Assembly: GCA_019359515.1 (NCBI GenBank)
Contig: JAHHHC010000020.1
Span: 1-64,000, forward strand
Source of the DNA: Desmonostoc vinosum HA7617-LM4
GTDB taxonomy: Bacteria; Cyanobacteriota; Cyanobacteriia; Cyanobacteriales; Nostocaceae
Direction of reading: 5' to 3'
Length of the DNA stretch: 64,000 nucleotides
Program-made: the position numbers and the translations under genes
Shown here: one piece after another, positions 1-9,250 of the stretch
How the letters are laid out: every line of letters begins with the position of its first letter
How positions within the stretch are numbered: the stretch's first letter is position 1
Notes under the pieces: generated by a model
What the model saw: only the letters and a program-made list of their open reading frames with translations
Database searches by the model: none
What the model was told of the DNA's origin: nothing

Positions 1-134
1 GGAGTGGGGAGTGGGGAGTGGGGAGTGGGGAGTGGGGAGTGGGGAGTGGGGAGTGGGGAGTGGGGAGTGGGGAGTGGGGAGTGGGGAGTGGGGAGTGGGG
101 AGTGGGGAGTGGGGAGTGGGGAGTGGGGAGTGGG
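1..134. repeat. Heptamer tandem array (AGTGGGG)n
   Basis: About 19 near-perfect copies of the 7-bp unit AGTGGGG run from the window edge, ending in a GACGCGG-type repeat. This is the short tandemly repeated repetitive (STRR) type known from filamentous cyanobacteria. There are no spacers and no coding potential. Confidence 0.95.
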
Positions 135-173
135 AAGACGCGGGGACGCGGAGAATAATCAATGACGACAAAT

Positions 174-259
174 GACTATTCCCTATTCCCTATTCCCTAT
201 TCCCCATTCCCTATTCCCTATTCCCCATTCCCTATTCCCTATTCCCTATTCCCCATTCC
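174..259. repeat. Heptamer tandem array (CCCTATT/CCCCATT)n
   Basis: About 12 copies of a second 7-bp unit, alternating CCCTATT and CCCCATT. A short palindromic repeat with the core GCTGAGCGAAGTCGAAG follows at 265-285; the same core recurs near 56795. The array lies just downstream of the pabB stop codon. Confidence 0.93.
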
Positions 260-287
260 CGTGGGCTGAGCGAAGTCGAAGCCCAGA

Positions 288-1934
288 CTACTGATTATCT
301 AACATTTTCAATGCCACCAGTTGTGCTTGAGCTTTGTGCAGAGATTCATACCATTCTCTCTCTGGATCGCTATCGGCAACGATTCCGGCTCCTACTTGTC
401 CCCATACGGTGTGGAAGGGGAAAGATGGGGAAGACGCGCAGAAGTCCTCTGTGTCTCCCTGTCCCTGTGTCCCCGTGTTGTCTTCGATTTGAGATGAGGG
501 GGTTAAGAGTAGGGTACGAATTAGAATATTGAGGTCTAGGTTGCCTCGCCAATCTAAATAGCCGCAGGAACCGTAAAATAAGCTGCGCCGTAGTGGTTCT
601 AGTTGTTCGATGATTTCCATGCAACGAACTTTGGGACACCCTGTAATTGTGCCACCAGGAAATGTGGCACGAATCAAATCGATGGGTGTGCGATCGCTTC
701 TTAAAGTGCCTTGGATGTTGCTGACTAGGTGCATTACATGACTGTAGCGTTCAATTGACAGCAATTCATCAACTCTGACGCTTCCCCATTCACAAACTCG
801 CCCTAAATCATTGCGTTCTAAATCTACTAGCATGATGTGTTCAGCACGTTCTTTAGTATTGCTGAGCAAATCTTGTGCCAGTTGCTGATCTTGTTCCGGG
901 GTGGCACCACGCGATCGCGTGCCGGCAATTGGTCTAGTTTGGGCTTGGCGATTTTCTAACATCACCAATCGTTCGGGTGAACAGCTAATTACTTCTCCCC
1001 AAGGCGTCTGCCAATAACAAGCAAAAGGAGAAGGATTGATTTTTTGCAAAGTTTGGTAAATCTCCCACCCAGAAGCTGCTGTAGATGCCTGAAATCGCAA
1101 TGAGAGATTTGCCTGAAAGATATCTCCGGCTTGAATATATTTTTTTGCCTGATTGACAGCTGATTCATAATCTGCCTGAGATATACACAAATGAGGCGAC
1201 GGGGAAGACACGGGGACGCGAGGACGCGGTGAGACAGCGCTGTGTCCGGGTTTCCCTTTGCAGGCGACTGCGAACCCGTAGGGGAACGCGGGGAAGTTGT
1301 TCTTTGTGTCCCCATTATGGAAACGCCAGTTATCTGAACCGGAAAATCCTCTTACAGTATTCAACTCACCGCGTCCCTGTGTCCCCCCCTCCCCGTGTCC
1401 TTCCACCAATTTCTTCTGCAACTCATCCAACCCCCCTACATCACTGGCGGCTAGCCAAAGAAGTTGCTGCCCATGATCCAAAATTGCAAAACAATCTGGT
1501 TCATACCAAAAAGCTACAGGAAATGGTAGGGGATCAATTTTTTCACGAGGTAGCTGTTCAATTTCATAAGCTATGTCATAGCCTAACCATCCTAGCCAAC
1601 CACCGATGAAGGGGAGGGGGGGAGGGGGGGATGAGGGGGATGAGGGGGATGAGGGAGAAATTATTTGTTGGCTGTTTTGTAGTAGATTTTCTAGGAAGGG
1701 GAGGACTTGTCCTAGTGGTGGTGTCCACATTTGCACAATACCGTCAATTGTGCGGGGCGCACCTGCACAAATAGAATAACGGCTGAGTTGGGGATGGTCG
1801 GTTGGCGTGGGATAGGGACTTTCTAGTAGGGTAGCAATTCCTGGTACAGCAGTAGAGCGAAACAGAGTATTGAAGACTTCAGAACCTGTACGATTTTCTA
1901 AAGGGAGCGATCGCCAATACCAAGCATTGGTCAT
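288..1934 (-). CDS. pabB: Aminodeoxychorismate synthase component I (PabB-like)
   Basis: Chorismate-using enzyme of the PabB/TrpE family, about 548 residues. It makes 4-amino-4-deoxychorismate for folate with a glutamine amidotransferase partner. The C-terminal half carries the family signatures: PIAGTRSRG, the ELLSTKERAEH-like stretch with MLVDLERNDLGR, and FPGGTITGCPK, then VGAGIVADSDPE near the end. An in-frame ATG lies at 1994, but the first 20 codons from it are translated AATTCGT repeat, so the ATG at 1934 (MTNAWYWRSLP) is preferred. Three low-complexity insertions, each made of dispersed repeat DNA, interrupt the protein: at about 1609-1665 (Ser-Pro run), 1195-1400 (about 65 residues) and 407-485 (about 25 residues). 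The catalytic signatures lie outside them. TrpE is less likely because the sequence follows the PabB pattern, but the two are close. Confidence 0.88.
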   Translation of the reverse strand: MTNAWYWRSLPLENRTGSEVFNTLFRSTAVPGIATLLESPYPTPTDHPQLSRYSICAGAPRTIDGIVQMWTPPLGQVLPFLENLLQNSQQIISPSSPSSPSSPPPPLPFIGGWLGWLGYDIAYEIEQLPREKIDPLPFPVAFWYEPDCFAILDHGQQLLWLAASDVGGLDELQKKLVEGHGEGGTQGRGELNTVRGFSGSDNWRFHNGDTKNNFPAFPYGFAVACKGKPGHSAVSPRPRVPVSSPSPHLCISQADYESAVNQAKKYIQAGDIFQANLSLRFQASTAASGWEIYQTLQKINPSPFACYWQTPWGEVISCSPERLVMLENRQAQTRPIAGTRSRGATPEQDQQLAQDLLSNTKERAEHIMLVDLERNDLGRVCEWGSVRVDELLSIERYSHVMHLVSNIQGTLRSDRTPIDLIRATFPGGTITGCPKVRCMEIIEQLEPLRRSLFYGSCGYLDWRGNLDLNILIRTLLLTPSSQIEDNTGTQGQGDTEDFCASSPSFPFHTVWGQVGAGIVADSDPEREWYESLHKAQAQLVALKMLDNQ

Positions 1935-1935
1935 A

Positions 1936-1965
1936 AAGTAATTCGTAATTCGTAATTCGTAATTA
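1936..1965. repeat. AATTCGT heptamer repeat at the pabB 5' end
   Basis: Three to four copies of the AATTCGT/AATTACG heptamer lie immediately upstream of the preferred pabB start. They read in frame as NYELRITNYF-like sequence and so create a false N-terminal extension. Related arrays occur at 3165-3181, 29900-30022, 36718-36800 and 47030-47045. Confidence 0.85.
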
Positions 1966-2008
1966 ATGCAGGAGATTTTGATCGCACTATCCAAAATCTC
2001 AAATCGTG

Positions 2009-2935
2009 TTAAGCTTCAGTACCTACAGCTAGCCGTACTCCCCAAAATAAGATTAAAAGCGCGATCGCTAGCCAATCACGGGCTTTTAAGCGTAAGTCAT
2101 GCCATTGCACTCGATGTTGATTGGGACTGGTAAAACCCCTCACCATCATGGCATTAGCCATTTGATCTGCACGTAAAAGCAAATTTTCTAAAAGTCTTTC
2201 TGCAACGATCATCCAAACTTTGATTGCTCCTTTAAATCCTAACTTTTTCCAATTAATCGCCCTTGTCATCACAGAACGAACTAAATTCTGAACTTCTTCT
2301 AAGACTAAAGGAATAAATCGCAAAGATAAAGTTAAAGTTAAAGCAATTTCTGTGACAGGTAACTTCAAGCGTCGCAAGGGTTGCATTAAGCTTTCTATAC
2401 CTGATGTGATTTCTTCTGGCGCGGTTGTCAGCAGATATAAGTTGGTACTGTAAATCAAGGTAAATATTATTGTACTGATGCTAATTGCCAAATCTAAAGA
2501 GCGGCGAGTAACTCTAACTGGGCCTTGATGAAATAGCACATAGCTGTATTTTTTGTTGTCACCTGCTAGCTTGGGAACAACATTGTTAGTTTTGGTAGTT
2601 GCCGGCTGGGTGATGATTTGTTCGTTAGCTGGTAGGCGTGGCTGATAATCTACACCTAATGCATCGGGTGTGATGGCTGCGATCGCTAAGACAAAAAACG
2701 AGAGTAATAATAACCAACCCATCTGCTGACGCCATACCCGTAGGGGAATCCGAGCAATTAAGGTAGCAACAATTAACAGTATTACCAACAGCACACGCCA
2801 ATAATTGTTGGCGAAACTATAGCTTGTCAAAAAGCTCATCAACCAAGCAAACTTGACTCGTGGGTCAATTTTATGTAGCCAAGTTTGGGGTTGTTCTAAA
2901 TAAAGTCCAAGTGGAAGCGATCGCAATAAATCCAT
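2009..2935 (-). CDS. EcfT/CbiQ-family transmembrane protein
   Basis: Integral membrane protein of 308 residues, of the energy-coupling factor transporter T component family (CbiQ/EcfT). Hydrophobic segments lie at about 26-44, 46-65, 73-90, 148-170 and 289-303. The C-terminal cytoplasmic region has the A-x-x-x-RG type coupling helix (MMVRG at 263-267) used to contact the ABC ATPases. A polar loop at about 95-140 is longer than usual. No EcfA ATPase or S component lies nearby, so the substrate cannot be read from context. It may work with unlinked ATPases, as cyanobacterial ECF parts often do (inference). Confidence 0.85.
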   Translation of the reverse strand: MDLLRSLPLGLYLEQPQTWLHKIDPRVKFAWLMSFLTSYSFANNYWRVLLVILLIVATLIARIPLRVWRQQMGWLLLLSFFVLAIAAITPDALGVDYQPRLPANEQIITQPATTKTNNVVPKLAGDNKKYSYVLFHQGPVRVTRRSLDLAISISTIIFTLIYSTNLYLLTTAPEEITSGIESLMQPLRRLKLPVTEIALTLTLSLRFIPLVLEEVQNLVRSVMTRAINWKKLGFKGAIKVWMIVAERLLENLLLRADQMANAMMVRGFTSPNQHRVQWHDLRLKARDWLAIALLILFWGVRLAVGTEA

Positions 2936-3044
2936 GTTTTGTCATTAGTCAAAATAATTCATAACTATTACCCCCCGCATTCATCCGAGGACTTAAAAAA
3001 AGCAGACTATTTTTTATTTCCATCAATTAGCTAAGGGGCTTGTA

Positions 3045-3181
3045 CCATTAACTACGAATTACGCGCTTCGTAGCGTAAAGCCTGCGGCATAGCTTCGCTT
3101 AGAGCGAGTCCTCGATAGCGAAGCGTTAGCGACGCAGGAGCGTCGCGTCATTACTAACTACGAATTACGAATTACGAATTA
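3045..3181. repeat. Composite dispersed repeat (AATTACG heptamers plus GCTTCGC-rich palindromic block)
   Basis: AATTACG heptamers flank a GC-rich block of short inverted motifs (GCGTAAAGCCTGCGGCATAGC, cut here to its core GCCTGCGGCATAGCTTCGC, and GAAGCGTTAGCG). The same composite appears at about 29900-30122, 35210-35290, 36718-36800, 44060-44165 and 46935-47045. It is noncoding. Confidence 0.8.
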
Positions 3182-3193
3182 GTAATTATTTAG

Positions 3194-4555
3194 TTATACG
3201 CGGGTAGCACGATTGGCGCTACTGCTTTCGACATCACGGACTTTTTTGCTCCGCCATAATAAACGAATGGGAGTGCCTTTAAATCCTAGTTGTTGTCTAA
3301 ATTGCCGTTCTATGTAGCGACGGTAGTTGTCATTAAAGCGTTTGGCTTCGTTGACGAATAAAGCGATCGTTGGCGGTTGAGTACTGACTTGTGTACCATA
3401 ATAAATTTTGCCTTGACGCCCGCCACGTGTCGCCGGTGGCGTATGCCAACTAACAGCGTCTTCTAAGACTTCGTTAATCACTGCTGTGCTAACACGGCGC
3501 TTGTGTTCTTGAGCTGCTGAACTCGCCAACTCTAAAATCTTTTCCACCCGCTGTCCTGTCAAAGCACTGACAAAAATAGTATCTGCCCATTCGGTAAAAT
3601 GTAGCCGCCCTTGCAGAGTTTTTTCGTAGTCATAGATGGTGTAAGAGTCTTTTTCCACCGCATCCCACTTATTGACAACGATGATGCAAGCACGACCTTC
3701 TTCAATAATTCGTCCAGCTAATTTTTGGTCTTGTTCGGTGGCTCCATCTATGGCGTCTAGCACCATCAGAACTACATCGGCGCGGCGAATTGCTTTGAAA
3801 GCGCGGTTAATGCTAAAGAATTCTGTGCCATATTCGACATTTTTCTTTTTGCGAATGCCTGCCGTATCAATCAAGCGATAGGTTTGTCCATCTCGTTCGA
3901 TGACAGTATCAATAGCATCACGAGTTGTACCAGAAATCGGGCTGACAATTGCCCGTTCTGATCCCACAAAGGCATTTAATAAACTCGATTTACCGACATT
4001 AGGACGCCCCACAATTGCTACTTTAATCTCATTATTTTCTGGGGGCTGTTCTACAGTAGGGATGTGATTAATTAATTCGTCTAGTAGCTCTCCTGTACCG
4101 TTGCCATGAATTGCTGAGAGCGGGTATGGTTCTCCTAAACCCAACTCCCAAAATTCGGCAGCTTGAATTAAACCTAATTCTGGGGATTCGCATTTGTTAA
4201 CAGCCAGTAGTACAGGTACAGGTTGTTGGCGTAACCAAGCGGCGATTTCTTGATCAGCTGGTGTGGGGCCAGTTTGACCATTAACGACGAAAATCGCGGC
4301 ACTTGCTTCTGTCAACGCCATCATTGCCTGTTGACGAATCAGCGGTAAAAATTCGGTATCATCGTTAAAGACTAAACCACCAGTGTCTACCACTAAAAAT
4401 TCGCGATCGCCCCAGTAAGCAGGCATGTAAGTGCGATCGCGAGTTACACCCGGTTCATCATGGACAATCGCCGTTTGTTCCCCGGCGAGACGATTAACCA
4501 GGGTAGATTTGCCCACATTTGGGCGTCCGATAATAGCAACAATTGGCAATCCCAT
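3194..4555 (-). CDS. der: Ribosome biogenesis GTPase Der (EngA)
   Basis: Double-GTPase of 453 residues needed for maturation of the 50S ribosomal subunit. Two P-loops are present: GRPNVGKST at about 10-18 and GRPNVGKSS at about 183-191. Both domains have DTxG switch motifs (VDTGG near 57-60; DTAGI in domain 2). G4 motifs are NKCE (domain 1) and NKWD (domain 2). A C-terminal KH-like domain follows from about residue 355. Length and order match the family exactly. The start GLPIVAIIG directly precedes the first P-loop. Confidence 0.97.
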   Translation of the reverse strand: MGLPIVAIIGRPNVGKSTLVNRLAGEQTAIVHDEPGVTRDRTYMPAYWGDREFLVVDTGGLVFNDDTEFLPLIRQQAMMALTEASAAIFVVNGQTGPTPADQEIAAWLRQQPVPVLLAVNKCESPELGLIQAAEFWELGLGEPYPLSAIHGNGTGELLDELINHIPTVEQPPENNEIKVAIVGRPNVGKSSLLNAFVGSERAIVSPISGTTRDAIDTVIERDGQTYRLIDTAGIRKKKNVEYGTEFFSINRAFKAIRRADVVLMVLDAIDGATEQDQKLAGRIIEEGRACIIVVNKWDAVEKDSYTIYDYEKTLQGRLHFTEWADTIFVSALTGQRVEKILELASSAAQEHKRRVSTAVINEVLEDAVSWHTPPATRGGRQGKIYYGTQVSTQPPTIALFVNEAKRFNDNYRRYIERQFRQQLGFKGTPIRLLWRSKKVRDVESSSANRATRV

Positions 4556-4688
4556 AAAATCAGGGTAAATAGAAGAGGTAGTATATCACATCTCTACATT
4601 CTAGCCACTTTAAGTCTCAGTTTTATTAACCAAATCCAAACAACATGGGGACAGACAATCTAGTAGTGACGCTGATGGAGATTGTGCC

Positions 4689-5549
4689 TTGAGAAGTCGT
4701 AATTGGCTCAGAAAAGCTAGCAGATCTTTTCTAAGTTTAGGATTTTGTTTTTTATTAGGATTTAGTGTATTACTATACGCCAAACTAATTGAACCGAATT
4801 GGATAGAGATCAATTCTTTACAACTAACTTTACCGCGTCTGTCTCAGGAATTTGACGGGTATCGAATTGTGCAAATCAGCGATATTCATCTAGATAACTG
4901 GATGACTCAAGGGCGTTTCAAACGAATTATTAACTTAGTCAATCAACAAAAACCAGATTTAATAGCAATTACAGGAGATTTTGTCACTCGTTATTCACCA
5001 GGTTCTATCCCGTCGCTGAAACCTTCGTTAGATAAGTTCACTCCCAAAGATCAGACGGTGGCAATAGTGGGTAATCATGACTACCAGAACCCGATCGAGA
5101 AAATTATCGATGCGATCGCCCAAAGCGGTATAGTTTACCTTGGTAACAATAGTGTTCACACACTCCACCGGGGCAGTGCGATGCTGCATATTGCTGGTGT
5201 AGATGATATTTTATACGGTCATCCCCGTTTGGATTTAGTACTCAATCAATTACCCAATGAAGGCGCAGCAATTTTACTAGCACACGAACCAGACTTTGCA
5301 GATACCAGTGCGGCTACAGACCGATTTGATTTGCAACTATCTGGACATTCCCACGCTGGACAAGTGCGCTTACCCTTGTTAAAACCGCTGTTTCTCCCGC
5401 GTCAGGGGAGAAAATATTATTCAGGACGCTATCAAGTAGGAAATATGACCCTATACACTAACCGAGGTTTAGGGATGACAGCGTTTCATGTGCGATTTGG
5501 TGCGCGTCCAGAGATTACAGTGTTTACCCTGGTTGCACCAAAGTCTTAA
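4689..5549 (+). CDS. Membrane-anchored metallophosphoesterase (YkuE-like)
   Basis: Calcineurin-type phosphoesterase, 286 residues. One membrane-spanning segment lies at about 13-31, then the metal-binding motifs SDIHLD (D65, H67), GDF (about 96-98), GNHD (128-131), a lone His in AHEPDF and GHSHAGQ. This set and the N-terminal anchor match the YkuE-type enzymes, some of which act on UDP-2,3-diacylglucosamine or cell-wall intermediates; the substrate here is unknown. The only in-frame start near the membrane segment is TTG at 4689. Nearby ATGs (4645, 4675) are out of frame. Confidence 0.85.
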   Translation: MRSRNWLRKASRSFLSLGFCFLLGFSVLLYAKLIEPNWIEINSLQLTLPRLSQEFDGYRIVQISDIHLDNWMTQGRFKRIINLVNQQKPDLIAITGDFVTRYSPGSIPSLKPSLDKFTPKDQTVAIVGNHDYQNPIEKIIDAIAQSGIVYLGNNSVHTLHRGSAMLHIAGVDDILYGHPRLDLVLNQLPNEGAAILLAHEPDFADTSAATDRFDLQLSGHSHAGQVRLPLLKPLFLPRQGRKYYSGRYQVGNMTLYTNRGLGMTAFHVRFGARPEITVFTLVAPKS

Positions 5550-5554
5550 TTGAT

Positions 5555-5761
5555 GGGGAGTGGGGAGTAGGGAGTGGGGAATGGATATGAAAAATATATT
5601 AGACCTCTTGGTAAATATTTTTTTGTTTCGCACCTACCCTGTGGCTCTATGCGCGAAACAAAAAAATTCAGGTTTTTACAAGAGATTCCAAGAGTATAGT
5701 TCACAACAAGGGAATGAAAATATTTCTTCCCTACTCCCCACTCCCTACTCGCTACTCCCCA
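5555..5761. repeat. Intergenic repeat cluster with a decayed MITE-like hairpin
   Basis: GGGAGTGG heptamers (5555-5585) and their complement (5730-5760) flank a segment at 5600-5690. That segment starts TAGACCTCTTG and ends ACAAGAGATTCCA, with an internal inverted pair TTTTTTTGTTTCGC / GCGAAACAAAAAAA. The termini resemble those of the 169-bp element found at 15618 and 40736, so this is probably a shorter or decayed relative. No gene is supported here. Confidence 0.6.
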
Positions 5762-7021
5762 TTAGGAGAAACTAGCAAAAAAGTCAAGAGTTTCCCGCAA
5801 TGCTTTGATGAAAACATCAATTTCCTCGCGGGTGTTATAGAAAGAGAGACTTGCCCGTGCGGTTGCGGGAAGACCTAAATAGCGGTGTAATGGGTGAGTG
5901 CAATGATGTCCAGAACGAATCGCAACGCCTTCTTGATCTAATAATGTTGATAAGTCGTTAGCGTGGACTTCGGCGACGGTAAATGTAGCCAGTGCGGCTC
6001 TACCTTCCCCTTGAGAATTAGGTTGAGGCCCGTAAATTCTAATTTGGGGAATTTGCTTTAGTTGTTGGAACAAATAAGCTGTCAATTCTGCTTCATAAGC
6101 ATGAATTTTGTCCATGCCTATGTTAGTAAGATAATCTACCGCTGCACCTAAAGCGATCGCCTCGGCAATTGCAGGTGTGCCGGCTTCAAATTTATGCGGT
6201 AATTCGGCATAGGTAGAATGGTCTAAAAATACTTCGGAAATCATCTCACCACCACCTAAAAATGGTGGCATTGATTCGAGGATTTCTAGCTTCCCATATA
6301 AAAATCCAATGCCAGTAGGAGCGCACATTTTGTGACCGGAAGCTACCAACCAATCACAATCTATTTGTTGTACATCGATCGGAAAATGAGGCACACTTTG
6401 ACAAGCATCGACTAAGAATTTCGCACCGCATCTGTGAGCAATTGCAGCTATTTCTTGCACTGGATTCATACAACCCAATGCATTAGAAATATGCACGACT
6501 GACACCAATTTAGTTTTGTCAGAAATCAGCTTTTTAAACTGTTCCAAATCAAAGCTTTCTTCTGGTGTTAGTTCAACAAACTTTAAGACAGCACCCGTTT
6601 TTTGGGCTACAAATTGCCAGGGAACAATATTACTGTGGTGTTCCATCACCGACAGAATAATCTCATCACCCTGCTGTAAATTATTCATTCCCCAGCTATA
6701 GGCTACTAAGTTAATCGCCTCGCTAGCATTGCGGGTGTAGACGATTTCCTGACGGGATTTAGCATTGATAAATTGAGCAACTTTATCTCTTGCTGCTTCA
6801 TAAGCATCGGTAGCTTTAGCGCTGAGACTGTGGGCACCCCGATGCACATTAGCATTGTAATGCTCGTAATAATCCCGCAAAGTATTTAATACGAGCAGAG
6901 GTTTTTGTGATGTCGCAGCATTATCAAGATAAACCAGGGGTCTACCATTGATTTCCTGATGCAATATCGGGAAATCAGCGCGAACTGTGTCAGCAAGAGT
7001 TTTTGTGTGGGTAAAAATCAT
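5762..7021 (-). CDS. sufS: Cysteine desulfurase SufS
   Basis: PLP-dependent group II cysteine desulfurase, 419 residues, which mobilises sulfur from cysteine for Fe-S cluster assembly. The PLP lysine is in SGHKM (K231). The PLP-stacking histidine region MEHHSN lies at 126-131, and the persulfide cysteine is in [11 protein letters not shown] (C374). It is the last gene of sufBCDS, starting 14 bp after the sufD stop. Heptamer repeats follow its stop codon. Confidence 0.96.
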   Translation of the reverse strand: MIFTHTKTLADTVRADFPILHQEINGRPLVYLDNAATSQKPLLVLNTLRDYYEHYNANVHRGAHSLSAKATDAYEAARDKVAQFINAKSRQEIVYTRNASEAINLVAYSWGMNNLQQGDEIILSVMEHHSNIVPWQFVAQKTGAVLKFVELTPEESFDLEQFKKLISDKTKLVSVVHISNALGCMNPVQEIAAIAHRCGAKFLVDACQSVPHFPIDVQQIDCDWLVASGHKMCAPTGIGFLYGKLEILESMPPFLGGGEMISEVFLDHSTYAELPHKFEAGTPAIAEAIALGAAVDYLTNIGMDKIHAYEAELTAYLFQQLKQIPQIRIYGPQPNSQGEGRAALATFTVAEVHANDLSTLLDQEGVAIRSGHHCTHPLHRYLGLPATARASLSFYNTREEIDVFIKALRETLDFFASFS

Positions 7022-7034
7022 TGGTAATTAGTTA

Positions 7035-8387
7035 TTAGTCATTAGAGAATGACTTAAGACTGGTGACTGTGTTTAAGAGAGTGTCTCTTAGAGAATCAAC
7101 AGGGATTTGGGCAATAATTTCGCTAGCGAAAGCATTAATTAACAATTTGCGAGCATCGTTTTCATCAATGCCTCGGCTTTGCAGGTAGAATATTTCATCA
7201 TCTTCCAACTGGCTAACAGTAGCCCCGTGAGCGCACTTGACATTATCCGCTGTGATTTCCAACTGGGGCTTAGTATCAACCCTGGCTTTGGGTGACAGCA
7301 GCAAATTGCGGTTCAACTGGGCTGCATCTGTTAGCTGTGCGAGCTTCGGCACAAAAATCTTACCATTGAACACAGCATGAGCGCGATCGCCGACAATACA
7401 CTTATGTAACTGCTTACTCGTCCCATGGGGATAATTCAGAGCCAAGGCACTGTGAGTATCCGCCACCTGATTACCAGAAATCAGCGTCAAACCATTGAGA
7501 ACAGTATCTGTTTGCTCACCAGTTTGGCAAATCTCCAAATTATGCCGTGACAGTTTCGCACCCAAAGTTATCGCATTACAAATATAGCGACTATCACGAC
7601 CTTGAGCGATCGCCGTCTTCCCAACATGAAAAGCCGCTAAACTCTCTCGCTCCACCCTAGTGTGACTCACCTGGGCATTATCAGCAATCCAAACCTCTGT
7701 AACCGCATTGGTGAGATAAACTTCCTCTTGCTTGGCGTCTTGGCGGTTCGTATACTCTTCAATCAAACTCACCTGCGAACCACTTTCGGCCACCACCAAA
7801 CAACGCGGTTGCGAAATTATCGGCTTCTCACCAATAACCGTAATAAATATTACATGAATTGGTACTTCCACCACCACATTCTTTGCCACCCATACCACCG
7901 CTACATCACCTATACCAGCGGTATTGAGAGCAGTAAAAACCTCTTGCGCCCCCTCAGTTTGAGCTAAATACTGGCTTACACCCTCTTGCTGCGCTATAGA
8001 TAAATCCGTTAAATTACTGACGGCTACCCCAGATGGTAAATCAGCAACTGCTGATAACTCAGGAGCATAAATCCCATTGACAAACACCAAACGGCTATTG
8101 TTCGCCTCTGGCAAAATATCAGGTTGCACAGACGCGCCATGGCACGTCTCTACATGATGGGAAAATTCTATTTGTCGCAGAGATGACAAATCAGTGAATC
8201 GCCATTCCTCCTCGCGGGTGGTGGGAATAGTCGCATGACGTACCCAATTAGTAGCGCGATCGCGTAATTCTTGCAACCACCCCTGTGTCTTAGACGCAGT
8301 TACCTGATTTAACAACCCAGTTAAATAAGCATCTCGCTCCAACAAATCAGAGTTAGGAATAGGGCTAGGAGAAACTTGACTTGTCAT
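7035..8387 (-). CDS. sufD: Fe-S scaffold subunit SufD
   Basis: Subunit of the SufBC2D scaffold, 450 residues. The beta-helix core has the family motifs HNLEICQTG, LNYPHGTSKQLHK, VFNGKIFVPK and, near the C terminus, VKCAHGATVSQLEDDEIFYLQSRGI (given only to mark the conserved CAHGAT histidine region). The start codon overlaps the sufC stop by one base (TAATG at 8385-8389), which implies translational coupling. The N-terminal 100 residues are more variable, as in the family. Confidence 0.95.
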   Translation of the reverse strand: MTSQVSPSPIPNSDLLERDAYLTGLLNQVTASKTQGWLQELRDRATNWVRHATIPTTREEEWRFTDLSSLRQIEFSHHVETCHGASVQPDILPEANNSRLVFVNGIYAPELSAVADLPSGVAVSNLTDLSIAQQEGVSQYLAQTEGAQEVFTALNTAGIGDVAVVWVAKNVVVEVPIHVIFITVIGEKPIISQPRCLVVAESGSQVSLIEEYTNRQDAKQEEVYLTNAVTEVWIADNAQVSHTRVERESLAAFHVGKTAIAQGRDSRYICNAITLGAKLSRHNLEICQTGEQTDTVLNGLTLISGNQVADTHSALALNYPHGTSKQLHKCIVGDRAHAVFNGKIFVPKLAQLTDAAQLNRNLLLSPKARVDTKPQLEITADNVKCAHGATVSQLEDDEIFYLQSRGIDENDARKLLINAFASEIIAQIPVDSLRDTLLNTVTSLKSFSND

Positions 8388-9175
8388 TACACACCCACCT
8401 CAGCCGCAAAATCTGCCAGCACCCAGTCATAACCGCGAGATTCCAACTCTAGCGCCAGTTCTTTACCACCACTGGTGAGAATTCGCCCATTTGCCATGAC
8501 ATGTACAAAATCCGGCACAATATAATTAAGTAACCGTTGATAGTGAGTAATCATAATCGTGGCGTTTTCCGGGCTTGTCAACTGGTTTACCCCATTAGCC
8601 ACAATCTTTAAAGCATCTATATCTAAGCCGGAATCAGTTTCATCCAAAATTGCTAACTTGGGTTCTAGTAGCGCCATTTGCAGAATTTCATTGCGCTTCT
8701 TCTCACCACCAGAAAACCCTTCATTCAAGCTGCGATTGAGGAAAGCGGGATTCATCTTCACCACTTCCAGCTTTTCCTCAATTAAATCGTCAAAATCAAA
8801 AGCATCGACTTCCTCTAAGCCTTGCGCCTTGCGACGAGAATTATACGCCACACGCAAGAAATCTAAATTGCTGACACCAGGAATTTCTAAAGGATATTGG
8901 AACGCTAAAAACACCCCAGATCTTGCACGTTCCTCTGCTTCCAATTCCAATAAATTTTGTCCTTGGAAAATTACCTCACCGCCAGTCACCTCATACGCGG
9001 GGTGTCCTGCCAGTACCTTAGAAAAAGTACTCTTACCAGAACCATTCGGCCCCATAATCGCGTGAATTTCACCGGAGCGGACTTCTAAATTTACACCCTT
9101 GAGAATCGGCGTACCATCAACTTCAGCCGTCAGATTTTTCACCGACAGCACAATTTCGCTATTTTCAATAATCAT
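8387..9175 (-). CDS. sufC: Fe-S assembly ATPase SufC
   Basis: ABC-type ATPase of the SufBC2D complex, 262 residues. Walker [10 protein letters not shown] lies at 42-50, the Q-loop in AFQYP (91-95), the signature SGGEKKR at 155-161, Walker B LAILDET(D) at about 174-180, and the switch histidine in ITHYQRL. The ETDSGLD variant after Walker B is typical of SufC. The stop overlaps the sufD start. The gap to sufB is short but contains a folded repeat. Confidence 0.97.
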   Translation of the reverse strand: MIIENSEIVLSVKNLTAEVDGTPILKGVNLEVRSGEIHAIMGPNGSGKSTFSKVLAGHPAYEVTGGEVIFQGQNLLELEAEERARSGVFLAFQYPLEIPGVSNLDFLRVAYNSRRKAQGLEEVDAFDFDDLIEEKLEVVKMNPAFLNRSLNEGFSGGEKKRNEILQMALLEPKLAILDETDSGLDIDALKIVANGVNQLTSPENATIMITHYQRLLNYIVPDFVHVMANGRILTSGGKELALELESRGYDWVLADFAAEVGV

Positions 9176-9194
9176 GTTCTCTCTCTGTTCTAGT

Positions 9195-9246
9195 TTGTAG
9201 TTGGCGCTTTAGCGCCTTGATGACTGCACTAAAGTGCTGACTACAA
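9195..9246. repeat. Cruciform-type intergenic repeat between sufB and sufC
   Basis: Outer arms TTGTAGT (9195-9201) and ACTACAA (9240-9246) enclose two perfect inner hairpins, GGCGCTTTAGCGCC (9203-9216) and GCACTAAAGTGC (9226-9237). It fills most of the 75-bp gap between sufB and sufC and would be transcribed within the operon. It has no T-run, so it is not a classical terminator. Confidence 0.8.
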
Positions 9247-9250
9247 GCAA

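Noticed and set aside
1-134. Tandem array resembling a CRISPR
   Set aside because: 7-bp units are contiguous with no unique spacers and no cas genes are nearby.
1229-1609. 126-codon plus-strand open frame
   Set aside because: Antisense to pabB and largely made of repeat DNA.
5560-5775. 71-codon plus-strand open frame after the phosphoesterase
   Set aside because: Starts and ends in heptamer repeats and covers a hairpin element.
8559-9065. 168-codon plus-strand open frame
   Set aside because: Exact antisense of sufC, with composition explained by sufC codons; no ribosome site or homologue recognised.
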